Source: Otis tarda (Eukaryota > Chordata > Aves > Otidiformes > Otididae). Taken from it: a stretch of DNA of 64,000 nucleotides. Below, one piece after another: positions 38,600 through 50,984 of the stretch. Each line of letters opens with the position of its first letter. The first letter of the stretch is position 1. The position numbers were made by a program, and so were the translations under genes. The stretch spans positions 136,120,190-136,184,189 of the forward strand of contig CM048553.1 of the NCBI GenBank assembly GCA_026413225.1, given 5' to 3'. Under the pieces are notes generated by a model that did no database searches, was not told where the DNA came from, and was given only the letters and a program-made list of their open reading frames with translations.

Positions 38600-39380
38600 T
38601 AGGTCTTTCAGTGCTAAGCAACTGGTCAGGACCTCAGAGGTCAGGCCAGATGTCTGCAGCTGGGGACAGAACTTCTGAAGTGGGCAGGAGGGTGCAGTGC
38701 TGTGTAAATGGATCAATGTGAAGCAGGAGCTCATGGCCTGAGCCTTTCACTCAGTGTGCAGGACCTGATCAGTCCACACAAGGACCAGAATAAGAAGTCT
38801 GCCAGGGGAGACATGGCATGTGATAGCTCTAGGGTCTGGTGGTAGATCCTCAAAAAGGCCCTGTCTGAAGTGGTTTGCCATGGCAGGAGAAACTTTAGGA
38901 GTGGGAAAAGAATCCTTGTGCATCTCTTGCTGCAGGGAATTTTGAACTGAAGCAGTTTAGCAGCTTCAAAGATGACATCAGAACCTGCAGGTGTTCCTAG
39001 CTCCTTGAAGTTGCAGTGAAGGGCTGTAGTGGCCCCCAGGGCAGAACAGAACAGGGAGAGTGCAGTCACTTCTGATCACCTCTGCTGTGCTCTGTGTGTC
39101 TAGGCATAAAACTTCGTCCAAAATTAATAAACAAAACAATGGGTCTGCAAAATGCCCACAGGTTCTCTGTGGCACTTAAAGCTCGAGACTAGTTTACTGA
39201 TATTACTTGCTAGTCCTTTGCAGATAACCTGGCATTGAGGGTGGGAATCCTGAAGTGAGAGGCGACGGTCTGTCACAGCTTGAAAACTAGCCCTGGAAAA
39301 GGGTCACTTACCAGTGACCAGGGCTCTGAGATGTGCCAGTGCTGCTACCTTGCCTGACTGCAACATTTTATGAGAAGAGC
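38600..39380. other. GC-richer segment of unknown nature
   Basis: This stretch is visibly richer in G and C than its surroundings, and CAGG/CCTG words are frequent. Open frames on the minus strand (38,731-39,069 and neighbours) are short and without motifs. It is not a CR1 or LTR family that I recognise. It could be an old unlisted repeat, a non-coding transcript or a decayed pseudogene. Confidence 0.3.
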
Positions 39381-40196
39381 TGCCAGGGGTCAGTCCTAGC
39401 TCTTCTACAATTTAATGCAGATCTGAATATAACTAATTTCCTTCATCAAAGAAACCCTGAGTGAAAGAACAGACTTACAGATTTGAGGACAACGGGGATA
39501 AGAGCCCTTTGTTGACAGGTGGGTTAAAACAGGCTGTTTACATAGGACTTGTCAGGATAGTAAAATTATGACCATAGAAATGAAAGAAGGCAAAAGGACT
39601 AGAAAGCAGGGGTCTGTCTCTTTAGTTCATGGAATGCCAATGCAGAAGAGATCAAACCTTTACTTTATGTTATTTTTTCACCTCTTCCTCTCCCCTTCTA
39701 ACCCCCGGAAAACTTGAATTGAAATCAATGGCAGTATAGCTCTAGGTGTCCTAAACCAGCAAGATTGCAAGATTTGGCTTCCACTTCTTATTCTGTATTC
39801 ACGGATGTATTTTTAGGTAAAAGTTGTGCAAATCACATGGGAAATATTAGTGTTGGAACTGGAATTGGGTCACTTTTTCCTAAATTGCTTCTTATCCTGA
39901 GTCCATTAGTACAACATTTTGCTAGTTTTTGTGAAATTAATAGTTTTCCTTCTTTTTGTTCAATCCTTCCAACTTCAAGGCATTCCCTAGATCTGAGGGT
40001 ATTTTTGCTATTGTTTTTGCTGCATTATCATTTTTATTGTCCTTTTGCTGTGTTTTTTATCTATAAAATATTTTCAAAGTATTTTTAAGATTGCCTTCTT
40101 GTCAGTCTAGTTCTGTCTCAGTGTACTTAGGAACTAGCTTGTAATTGCCATCACTTGACTCAAACTATTCCACAGCTTCCCTTATCCTAAAGAATC
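39381..40196. other. Unique sequence, no feature seen
   Basis: The open frame at 39,765-40,088 on the plus strand (107 codons) is rich in Phe and Leu from T-rich DNA and shows no motif, so it is not called as a gene. Confidence 0.5.
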
Positions 40197-41150
40197 AGAG
40201 TCATTTAGGTTAGAAAAGACCCTTGAGATCATCGAGTTTGACTGTAAACTTAAAACTACCAAGTCCGCCACTGAACCATGTCCCTAAATGCCACACCTAT
40301 ACGTCTTTTTAATACTTCCAGGGATGGTGACTCAACCACTTCCCTAGGCAGCCTGTTCCAATGTTTGACAACTGTTTCAGTGAAAAAAAAATTCCTAATA
40401 TCCAATCTAAACTTCCTCTGGCACAACTTGCCTCTTGTCCTGTCACTTGTTACTAGGGAAAAGAGACCAACGTCCCCCTCACCACAACCTCCTTTCACGT
40501 AGTTGTAGAGAGCAATAAGGTCTCCTCTCAGCCTCCTTTTCTCCAGGCTAAACAACCTCAGTTCCCTCAGCCACTCCTCATAAGATTTGTTCTCTAGACC
40601 CTTCACCAGCTTCATTGGTGATCTTTGGACATGCTCCAGCACCTCAATGTAATGAGCTACCCAAAACTGCACACGGTGTTTGAGGTGTGGCCTCACCAGT
40701 GTCAAGTAAAGGGGGACAATCACTTCCTTAGTCCTGCTGACCACACTATTTCTGGTACAAGCCAGGATGCTGTTGGCCTTCTTGGTCACCTGAGCACACT
40801 GCTGGCTCATATTCATGTTTCCATGATGACAAATATATCATAGTTTTCCTACTACATAATGACTTCCAGCTCCTGTTTGTTGCCCATGTATTGTTGTAGA
40901 TGCACTTCAGTCGGGCTATTGATCCTGCCACCTTTCTGGGGAGAGAAACTTGAATTCCTACGTGACCATTCTTAGATGCTTCCATGGTTTCTAACACATC
41001 AATAACCCTTGCGTCTTTGCTGCTGCATGAATCTCCATCCCCTGCCTCCACTGAGACAGCAAGACACCAAAGGACCTCACTAGCATACTGTCCCTTCCCT
41101 CAAACATTGGCATGTCACCTCCAGGCTTATCTCTAGTAACTTTTTTAGTT
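40197..41150 (-). mobile_element. CR1 LINE with large internal deletion (EN start fused to RT end)
   Basis: Read on the minus strand, 41,150-40,814 matches the CR1 segment just before and at the start of the ORF2 endonuclease. It includes the code for GSIARLKCIY and [11 protein letters not shown], equivalents of the N-terminal AQLKCIYTNA and ENYDIVAITET blocks. At about 40,813-40,817 it switches to [14 protein letters not shown], a block near the end of the reverse transcriptase. It then runs on through [23 protein letters not shown] and [11 protein letters not shown] to the 3' end at about 40,197. Order and orientation are those of a single element with roughly 2 kb missing (distance from memory of the family). 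The endonuclease part also has a small deletion and stops, so the copy is dead. The RT C-terminal frame is still open for 186 codons. Confidence 0.85.
40256..40816 (-). pseudogene. CR1 ORF2 C-terminal fragment
   Basis: An open frame of 186 codons covers the last part of CR1 ORF2, downstream of the catalytic FADD box. Visible blocks in order are [22 protein letters not shown]-like [74 protein letters not shown] and [16 protein letters not shown]. No palm-domain catalytic Asp is present and the upstream part has been deleted, so it cannot be a working enzyme. The frame upstream of the junction is not continuous with it. Confidence 0.85.
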
Positions 41151-44100
41151 TAGATCCAAATTTTGAAAAACAAAAGTGCAATTGGATGTCCTTTTCTCTA
41201 GTTAGTCATGCAGGTATGTTTCATTCCTGTAATTTTCCTTTTGCAATCCCCATTTATTCTTAGTGACTCTCTCTCTATTCCCTTTTAACACCCTGAGCCC
41301 TGAGCATAAGTCTACAGTGTGTCTGCTGTAGGCAGGCACAAGCTTGCTCTACACAGACTCAGAGGTGATATGAGTTTACTTTGCCTAAACTTTGAGTTGG
41401 TAAAAACTCATACTGTTCATATTTTAAGTTGTAGCAGGAAACTGACTTAGAACTAATGAGCCCTAATAAAAGTCTGCTTGATGCCTATTTACTGTAGGGA
41501 CGTGGTTTTTAGAAAAAAATACTTATGGTTACCAGTGATTTGCCATATGCAGGACTAGGAGATCTGGAGAAGTATATATGTACCTTGTACTGTGATTTTG
41601 CTGAAACAGTAGCTACAGTGGCTCCTAATTCTGAGACCTAGAGGTTCTGCACTGAGTCTCCAGCTGCATAGAAGCATCTTTTTATACCCAAAATTAAAGA
41701 TATTTTTAAATTACACTGCAAAACAGTTCTGAATCACTTTCACAAAGAAACATATTGACTGAACTGAAGCCTTCCTGCAGGATTCTTTTTAACCATTCTC
41801 TGTGATTTGATATTCCACTATAAATCTTTCTAAATCATATATATATATATTTCAATCTTGTCATCATCTCTTATGGTTTTCCTCTTCCCAAGGCATTATA
41901 AAAAAGATTAATTGTTTCCTGAAAACACATAATGTCAAAGTTTTGTCTTTTGCACTAGTGGTTAAGTATCCACACCATATAGACTTTAAAACTACATACT
42001 TCATGTGTATAAATAAAATATAAAGCAATGACTTAACTAAATTAATTAATCTGATACCAAAATCCCAATTGCCACTTTCAAAAAAATATGTCTGGAATAT
42101 TTTTCTATGGGCCCTAGTCTACCAGAGCCTTCCAAAAACAGAGCAGTCTTTATGTATATTGCAGGGAGAAAAAGGAAGGTTGAAGATAGAATGTCTTCAG
42201 CTCTTATTGTGTGAAAAGATGTACTTGCTACTAGAAATGGTTAAAGCTAAAATACCAGAATAACAAAATCTGCTTTCTTATCCTTTTATAAATGGCAGTT
42301 TTCAAAAGTCCTTAGAAGATAGACTTTCCCAGTCCAGGCAAATATCACACACTAGCAGAGGAATATAGTACAAGAGTCCTATTTGTGTTCTATTTATCTA
42401 TGGGTTCATCTGGGGAAGAAGGACAGGCAAAGTAATGAACAGAAAGCATCTAACAGAAGACCGAAGAAAAGAACAAGGAGAAAAAAAAAAACCTGTTAAA
42501 ATATCTACATAAGTATAAGAAAGGGCAAGGCAAAGAGAACAATTCATTGTCAAATGGATTAAACCAAGATTAAAGCAATTAAACCAAGAAGATTAAAGAA
42601 TAATTGAAAGCAACAAAAGGGCTTGTAAAGATAAAAGCAGTAGGCACAAAACAGGGAGAAGGAAATGCAGCAGCTGCATGCAAGAACTAGCATTTTTTAA
42701 ACTAGCAGTAACAAGGGTCTGAGGAGCCAGTATAGCCACACTTTGTGGCTTCTGGGAGCATAACCATACAAACTTTAACAGTGTATGTCTTGTAGAAGCC
42801 TAACCATAGAGGTTTTAACAGTTTGGTTTAGTAAGTTTCTTGCATTGCCAATGGGAAAGACTGGTTATTACAAGCTAAGGGACAATGCCCTCTGTCTCTA
42901 GGGGTCTCAATAATATCCAAACCTGCACTCTCCTTTCAAAGACTGAGATGTCTTTGGTGTTTGGCATTCTGCAATTCAGAAAAGATTCCATAAGCATTTA
43001 TAGAAGTTTTGCTCAGAAAATACCCTAGTGACAAAGGCACATGGCATCTCAACAGCTTTCTGCTGATAACAAAAGTTGTTTGTTCACATAGCAATATTAT
43101 CCCTAAGGAGGAGGGACTCAAATCCTGACTGGTCTTAACACATTAGAAGTTCCCACAGGACACGTGTCTTCTGATACTACGGAACTCGCTGCCAAAAGCT
43201 ACGGAAGACATTTTTTCCTCTGCCTTCCCAACACAGCTAGTGAAAGAAAAGAAATCAGTGCCCATACAGGCCTCTAGTTTTCTCAAGTTGAATAGTCTGA
43301 GCATTATCTCTGACACTGTGCAGCTGTGAACCCACTTTCAACCTCACATTTAGGCTGATTGTCTCATACTCTCCAAGTGCAGTGAAATGGAAGTGAAGCT
43401 GATAAATATCTCAGGGTAATTCCAAACTGCTACGGTTTACAGGATATGAACAAAACTGAGTCTGCTCCACCTGTGTTTCCCAGCAGGTATCCTCCCTTGA
43501 CTAAACAAAATGAGAAACTATCACTGAGCTGTAGCCAAAAAGTAGATGGAATATGTGGATGTGTGGATTTGGGTTTAGTTTAGGTTATTCTCTCAAGTAT
43601 GTTCCTTGTCTTATAGGCTAGGCCTATACCAGTTAATAAAAACAAAAAGGGTAAAGGCACAAGAACAGGCATTGCTATGCAACTTTTAAATTGTTAGCAT
43701 GGTCCCTGGCATAGTTTTGACTCATGTCAATAAATACTTTCCCAGGCGGTATCCAAGTAGAGTCTGGAGGTTAGTATGGGCTAGAAACCACTCCTGATGG
43801 GCCGTTTGAACTAAGCTTTTCTGGTTTTGGCAGTAGAAGAGTTTAACTGTGGGGAAATGAACTGTGCCGAGCCAGAGATGAGTATTTGTATTATTTACTG
43901 TTCCTTAGAGGTAACCATAACAGTCATAGTGGTTACAGGGTTATGCAAACTTCTCATATTAAAAAAAGGCTTTGGCTAAAACATTTTATTTGTGGCTAGA
44001 TAGTCTATTTGCAATTATTCACCCCTGTAAAGACTCCTGTAAGTAGCATTTATTTTTTTCAGCTAAACATGGGATGAACATAAAATCACATAAAATAAAG

Positions 44101-47100
44101 ACTAAAAGTTTTCTTTTTATCTGCCATTAACAATCTGGAAGACCTGGCCCTGCCCTCTGCACTGTGCTGCAGATATTCTGTTCCAGGACTTTGTGAGTAC
44201 TAACAAGATATTTAAGGTCACATCTCCTAGCTCTGTTTACTATGACTGCTTTTCTTTTGCTGATTGCTGCAAATGACTGCCTTTGCTAAAAAAATAATTC
44301 CCCTCTCACTGACAATCATACTGCAGACAATCTTTTAAGTGGTAAGAGGTAAATCTCAGCAGTGAGTCAGCCAATCAGTCAATCAAGACAATAGTGAAGA
44401 TTGGCCATGCAGCAATCTCATATATACGTATTCCCCCTTGCATTGCCCATCAGTGTCAAATTCAAAATGCGAGTGCGTAAATGGTCTTTGATGTCTGCAC
44501 AGACAGCTATCTTTACATGCTTCAACCAGTTGATAGGTATGCTCGGTAGCATGAATTCAGATTTCCTTCTCACCAGGGGAAGTATTTTGTTTTCAGACTC
44601 ATTCTTTTTTCCTTCAAGACCAATGTTTTTGAAAGAAAATGAGAAAGATAGAGGTGCAGCATGGGAACTCTGGCCTACTGGAATGACAAATTAGTTTAAA
44701 TATCCTCTTTTTCATTTCCTCCTTCTTCATATTAATCTGTCGTTCATGTCTTCTTCATGGACAGAGGTTTTAAGTATAACTCACTTTTAATCAGTGACAG
44801 TCAACATTCAGTACAAACGTGCAAATATTCACTGTCTCTATATCTAAGCTCCCTGCCTAGACAGTTCATCAGGAGTCTTTGTTTCCTAGACTTCATGAGG
44901 AGATGAGTTTTTCCAAAAGACAATTCAAGGCCTGAGTATCTGGCTTCTGTTCTGAATAACTATGTAGAAGTACCTGTTTCTCTGCATTGTTTCTGTTATA
45001 GTCTGAAGAGACTGATTTCATAACTTAGCCATTTAATTTAGGTATCTGTAATTAAGTATGGGAGTGCATCTTTTTTAGTGTTCCAAAACTGTTAAAGCCA
45101 ATCTAAGTTGCTGTTGTGACACCACTTTCCCTCATGAACACAGTCAGGAATTACATAGATTTGCGTATAAATTCTTTTGAAACAGAACTCTGGAGTTAAA
45201 ATCCAGAAGAATGTAATATAGTCAAGCTCAAAGATGCAGCATAAATCCATAATGCACTTGGTTTCCTGAATAGATTCACAGTGCTGAATCAGGCAGCTAT
45301 GCTTTCAGGCTAAAGATATCAGTCCACTGCATAAGAGGTGGCAAGGGGGCCCCACCAGGGACTGGGAGAAATGAGCGAAGTCCAGACCCTTAGTAGTTGC
45401 AGGATTTTGCGGTGTAACATGCCCCCATAGTACCTTGGAAAGAAGTATCCACAATCCCTGCTTTTGGAGTTGGGCCATTGTGTGTCCTACGACAGAAAAT
45501 TCTCAGGCCCAGACAAAAAGAAAGGGTCCAGCAAGGAGCTATGATCCTCAACGTATCTCCACGCACATGAGGAAACAGACTTAAGTTTCTCTGTGTTAGC
45601 TCTGCAGTTGGCTACATGAAGCTATTCTGACCTATAAGCCACACACATAGGATTTGCTGTGGCACTATGCCTGACCTGGTAAACCCATGGCTTGTTAGCT
45701 TTGGCACAGTACCAGTCCTGTATGGCTAAGTAGTTTCTAGTTCTGACCAGCTCAGAGTATAAACAGAACAACAGTAGCTCTGTCAGAAGTCTGCATACGT
45801 TAGATGTCATGGCATTTGATTAAGTGGTGAACGTTCTTCAATGCTACTCTTTGAACTATATTGAAGTGTGAACATCAGACAGTTACAGATAGTTAAGGAA
45901 GGTAGGACAAAACCCATGGATTCCTCTTTCTAGCTGAAAACCTGACTTTCCCTTCTACTTCTCCTCAATAGTCTTGGCCTAACTAGGTAACTTAACCTGG
46001 GAACTAGATGAAAGAAGAGAATGAGGAACTGCTTCAGCCCTGTAAATGAAGCCACTGTATATCGGGAATGCAAGAGTTACTACTGAAGAGTATCCAAGGG
46101 AAGCTTCTGAGTATCAAGCGTAGGAGACAAAGAAATGGCTCTGTTCCTTTCCAATTCACTTTTGCTTGTTGTCTTTCCATCTCCATGAGACTTTTGAACT
46201 CCCATCTCAACAGAAAATCATCTTCATTTGCCCAGAGGAGCATGTAGGTTCCTGGGCCATAGGACATGCAACTTCAAATCTACAGCAGCTGAGGCATAGA
46301 GTGCTTAACACATAGGTCTTCCACTTCCTAGTTAATCATAGGGACTGCCTTTAGACCAATATTATGCCTTCCATATTAACTGTAGACCTCAGTAAGTCTA
46401 AACATTTGATGTCTTTAGGATTTAGATGGCTGTCAGCCTAAAACTGGAGTGCAGAAGAACTATGAATAGAGATCAGTACCTATTACTGCAGAAAAGGCAC
46501 TCCCGAATCTGCTTATGTATTTAAAATTTGGTTCTTTCAGAAACTACATGTTAAACAACAAGATATCTATTGACTTTAGGCAGCTGAAGGGTTAGACATT
46601 TTGAAATTCAGTGAACAGCTCTTTGGGATTTTAAAGGCTTTCAGACACTTAAATATCCAAGACAAACCATGCAAGATTTAGCCTCACCACTAACTAAGGA
46701 GAAGAGATTTCCTCCATCATTATTTCTTAATGCATTTTGCATCCTAAGAGGTGCACCGGTCTCCCTCCTTCACAAGTGAGGAATGGTCATACTTGCCTTT
46801 CAGCGCTTAGAAAAGATCTCAGCCTGGTACTTACAGGCAGTCTCCTTGAATGTGAAGGTTATTCATTCAAAGTGCTTTCTTCTGACTTGTGGTAGAGAAG
46901 AAGTTTTCCATTTTCTAGGTAGGTGCCTACTGAATCAGGCTGGTGTCACATGGCCTCTGTGCTTTGAATTATACAGTGCAATTTTAGACAGAGTCTCAAG
47001 AGGGAGTTCATTGAACAGAGGCATAGAACTGCCAAGCTTCTCTATCAAAAGCAACCATACGCGAGACAGAGATGGAGTGCCAATCGAACTGCAGCACTCT

Positions 47101-48659
47101 TGGTCCTGTACAGAAATATAACTGTAGACATTCAAAAGAATTTTTGCTAGGAAACATAAGCAGCTGGGCTTTTAAGGAGGTTAGATGTGGAGTGAGGGGG
47201 AGTTTTTAGAGACTTCCTCTGATCTGACATTCTTAAATTCCATTTAAGGTGCTAATGAAGTATTTTAATTGTCACCTTGAGACCTTGTGAAAAATTTACT
47301 GTGACTTTTGGCTATTTTACTGAAATTAAAAATTACTTTTTTTTTTTTCATCTTGGCATACCCCAACATTTTGCTTTTCCATGAGATGTGTATTTTGTGC
47401 TTGTTAGGTTTTGGCTCATTTTTCTATTGTACCTTCTATAAAATACCACTATTAAATGTATTCTCTTTATTTTAGAACTTGCATAAGTGTAAACTCACCA
47501 GTTATATTTTGGTTCCATTTAAATCTCTCCAGCTTTGATCCTTTTATTCTATACTGGTCCAAATGGTCTAGTGTCACTTGGAGACACGGAAAAGACAACA
47601 ATGAAGTTTTACCTGCTTCTAAATCATTTAAGTGCACACTGAATGCACTAGGCTCAATTCTTTCCCTCTTGTTAGTATATCCCACTAACTGTTGAAAGAT
47701 GCTTTTTAAAAAAAGAAAATATTTAATACTGCACCACATTGTGGCCAATTTTTTCACTGTCTTACTACTATTGCAGTCTATATTTCAGTTTTCCCTTCTA
47801 AATTTCAGTTAATTCAGTTCTAACAACTTTAATCTGATTAGTTAATATATTAGAGTATTAGTATTTCTATGTATTTGAAGATGTTTCTTTTTTTCTCTTA
47901 CTTTAGACAGTATCTTATCTGGGATACAGACTATAAAATATTGACTGCATTAAATGCTAAATATAGATCTTTTAAAATAGATTATGAAAATTATATGACA
48001 TTGCCCTTGCAAAAAAAAATAAATCTAATTGCATGGTTAAAGACTGTACATGGACATGGAAGAGTTGTATAGTCGTCTTTACTTTAGCATATCTAGAGTT
48101 TGCAGTGATTCAGTGGAGGCCTTTAGATTATCTATGATCAATTTTAATTGAGGTAGAAGCTACCATCAGAAAGGCCAGATTTGAAGGAAAGGGAGACAAG
48201 GATATTTCAGTTGAGCATTTACTTTGCCAAGCTTTTGATATTATGTTGTCTGGAAAAAAAAAATACCTCTTCTAAGTGTGTTTATCAGTTGAACTACAGA
48301 CAGACCTTTTATTTCCTGGACAGAAACATAATTAGTGTTCACTACAATCATAGGTAGAAATGCATTAACTGAATACTTCCTTTGAAATGAGCAATTGTCT
48401 GGATACCATGAAGAGTAACTTGGAGTTAAATGCTACCAAATGTTACAGTCTCTGGCCCTGTTCCAGCACACAGGGAGTCATAGTACCTCTCAGCCTTGTT
48501 CTTTAGCTATTCCTATTGAAGTCAAGCAGTGTTCAAAGTTAATAAAAACATCATAAACAAACCTACAGAGTTTCTATCACATTTCTTATAATCCACAGTA
48601 TTTAATTAAAGAAAATTCTATCCCTCTTTCATCCAAAACTACTACAAATGTTGTAATCA
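41151..48659. other. Unique AT-rich interval
   Basis: About 7.5 kb without a convincing gene or mobile element. It contains an (AT)7 tract at 41,837-41,850. The stretch from 46,300 to 47,140 has a faint resemblance to old DNA-transposon MITEs but is not called. Confidence 0.45.
41837..41850. repeat. (AT)7 microsatellite
   Basis: A perfect AT dinucleotide run of seven units. Confidence 0.9.
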
Positions 48660-48790
48660 GAACACGGTTGCAAAATGCAATTATTTTGCAGTCATAAGCT
48701 GAACTTTTCGAAGAAAGTTTAAAAGAGATTTCATGCTGTAATAGGCTAAATGTTGCCCGGCAACATAATTTGTCTAGTATCAGAACCTGA
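48660..48790. promoter_or_regulatory. Candidate distal regulatory element with a second X-box
   Basis: GTTGCC-C-GGCAAC at 48752-48764 is a perfect X-box-type palindrome with a one-base spacer. About 60 bp before it, TGCAAAAT (48669-48676) and ATTTTGCA (48683-48690) form a perfect 8-bp inverted repeat enclosing an ATGCAATTA-like homeodomain/POU-type core. The segment lies in unique DNA with no repeat signature. Function is inferred only from motif quality and clustering. Confidence 0.35.
48752..48764. promoter_or_regulatory. RFX-type X-box palindrome
   Basis: Both half-sites, GTTGCC and GGCAAC, match the RFX half-site consensus, separated by one C. It sits about 12 kb from the X-box at 36750-36763. 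Confidence 0.5.
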
Positions 48791-50984
48791 AGAGGAAAAA
48801 AAATAAAATAAGTGCCCTTAAGAAAAATAGACAGAAAAAAAAATACATTTTTTATTTACTTTGAGATTTTGTGAGGTTTGTTTTAAAGGACTATGGACTT
48901 AGCAAAGATTAAGCAATTATAAATTAACTACCTATATTTTTTTTTTCTAGCAACCTGCTGTATTTATGTGGTTAGAGCTGTTTTATAATTTATTGTAGCA
49001 TTAGAACAAGTACTGAGTTTTCATTAAATTTTTGAGCTTTGAATTTTCTCACAGATTCATGTGGTAAAATGTTACTGCTTATTCCAGGTTCTCATGTTTA
49101 TACTCTGAAAACAGTCACTTTTTAAGAAAGCTGTTCTTTCTGCATATTAGTAAGAAGAACAGTGATAAAATTGTCAGGAGTCCTTTCCTCTAGGGAACAG
49201 GAATGCATTTGTGGAAAAGGCTATGAGTCTTTTTTTAAAAGTTTGGGATTGCTTACCAAAAAATCCATATAAGTAACATTTATGCAACATGTCTTTATGC
49301 ATGCCAAGGCCCCTGAGCCTACTGAAGCTGAAATCCTTCACAAGTTTTCTGGAACTTGCTATTTCACTCAGACAGTAAATGTTATTTTACTTGGTGCTTA
49401 ATCTAGTTAAATAATGAAGGATTTCACGCACTTAGCTGCCACATCCAAAACTAACTTTCTCATACAGTTGGAACGCAAACATTGGCTTTCTTAGCTGTTC
49501 CTAAACTTGGTATGTGTTATGTGGAATGCAATCACGCTTTGTCTGTAAGGGTTGGCTTGAGAAATTTATCTTTTCCCATGTTAATCTTGCCAGTGATCGG
49601 ATTATATTGTATAAGCAGGATATTAAACTGAAAGACAGACCCTACCACAAACCATAGAGTCTAACTTGCATGAAGTAGAAGCAACACATACTGGAAAGCT
49701 CTCTATTGAGCACCTGCTGCATTTATTAAAAAATAATTAAAATATCAGTAGTAATGCTCACAAATACATGTAATAGTAGTATTGTTGTAGGTCTGATTGT
49801 CAAATAATAAAATGGAAGCAGTTTGTTGAGGGATTTTCTATCTTTCACTAAAACATCTGATATAGCTGAAAAGAAGACAAGCTATTAGGCTCACAAGCCT
49901 TTCTGCAAATGACAATAACACAGAAAGAAGTTGGCCAGTACTAATATCTGAAATTAGGTGTACATTAAGAAAAAAAAATAATCTTTGCTATCCTTGTGAA
50001 AATTTCAGGCATTACAAATAACTAAAGCTTAATTCTATTTTTGAATACATTAATAATGTGATCTATCACTTGCATTTCTAAATTTACAAGGGTGATTGTG
50101 TAAGATGACACACAGACAGCAGTGTCTATCAGCTTCTTTTCCCACCTCATCTCACCCCCCAGCCCTGCTACCATTTCCCAGTTCCCTCAGTTCTGTCTCT
50201 GCGACCTTGCTAGGCACACATGGCAACAGAGTGTTGCCTTTGCAGTTGTGGCTGAGCAGTGACAGCCTGTATCTTCTCTCTACTTGTCTTAAGGCTGCAA
50301 AGGGGTGCCAGTTTGTGGGGCAGGGAGTTGATTAATTCTTCTGTTTAAATGCTTGAAGGCCACAACCCATTCCGGATCTGCTATTAGCAGTGAAAACTGT
50401 GACAGGTAGATATGTTTTCTGATAACAATAGGAAATCCAGTATAATCTGTGGTGACTTTCCACCTCTTCATCAATTGTGGACTTAAACAGGCAATTTTGG
50501 AAGGAACATCTGGTCTGACAGTGCATGAATAATGTTAGCATAGTTTTATTGTTTCAGGCTGAAAGAATAAGAGAAAATATTGTAAAATGCTAAGTATTAT
50601 AAACTATTTTCTTATGTAGATTAAATCAAATAGCAGAATAATTAGGACTAGACATTTGGAGGCAGTCTGCAGCTGAGATGGCTGTTTTCAGTGCTCTCCT
50701 TTCAGGAAAGAGCTGATAAAGAAAATAAACTAAATAATTCAGCATTTTTAGCTTATGCAACTATGAGTTTTATACAGAATCAAAGTATTGTCATCATTGT
50801 TTCATACACCATGGTCCTGGAAGATGCTCACCATTTTCACCATGGACAGTGGACAGGAAACACTGCATGTTTCAGTAGTTCTTTCAGACAGGGTAGGGGG
50901 CAGTGTTGATGACTATATAAAAAATGGCTATTCCCATTGGCCATTTGCCACAGCCTTTGTCATCATTCGTGAAAGAGTCCTCTG
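48791..50984. other. Unique AT-rich sequence
   Basis: No gene or mobile element was recognised. GGCAAC (50222-50227) and GTTGCC (50233-50238) form an inverted repeat around AGAGT, but with the half-sites everted relative to an X-box. Confidence 0.45.

Noticed and set aside
39765-40088. 107-codon hydrophobic open frame on the plus strand
   Set aside because: The Phe/Leu richness follows from T-rich DNA. No homology was recognised and it lies next to a CR1.
43140-43230. Possible LINE tail: GGAACTCGCTGCCAAAAGC resembles the WN(S)LP block
   Set aside because: Only about 20 bases agree and no flanking block of a LINE is recognisable.
46783-47121. 112-codon open frame on the plus strand
   Set aside because: No motif was seen. 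The region may be old repeat and the frame carries no support.
46300-47140. Faint similarity to palindromic DNA-transposon MITEs (words like TTTAGGCAGCTGAAG and GGGATTTTAAAGGC)
   Set aside because: The matches are short and scattered, no terminal inverted repeats were found, and memory of the family is too loose to support a call.
50222-50238. GGCAAC and GTTGCC inverted pair as a third X-box
   Set aside because: The half-sites are everted relative to the RFX X-box and separated by five bases.
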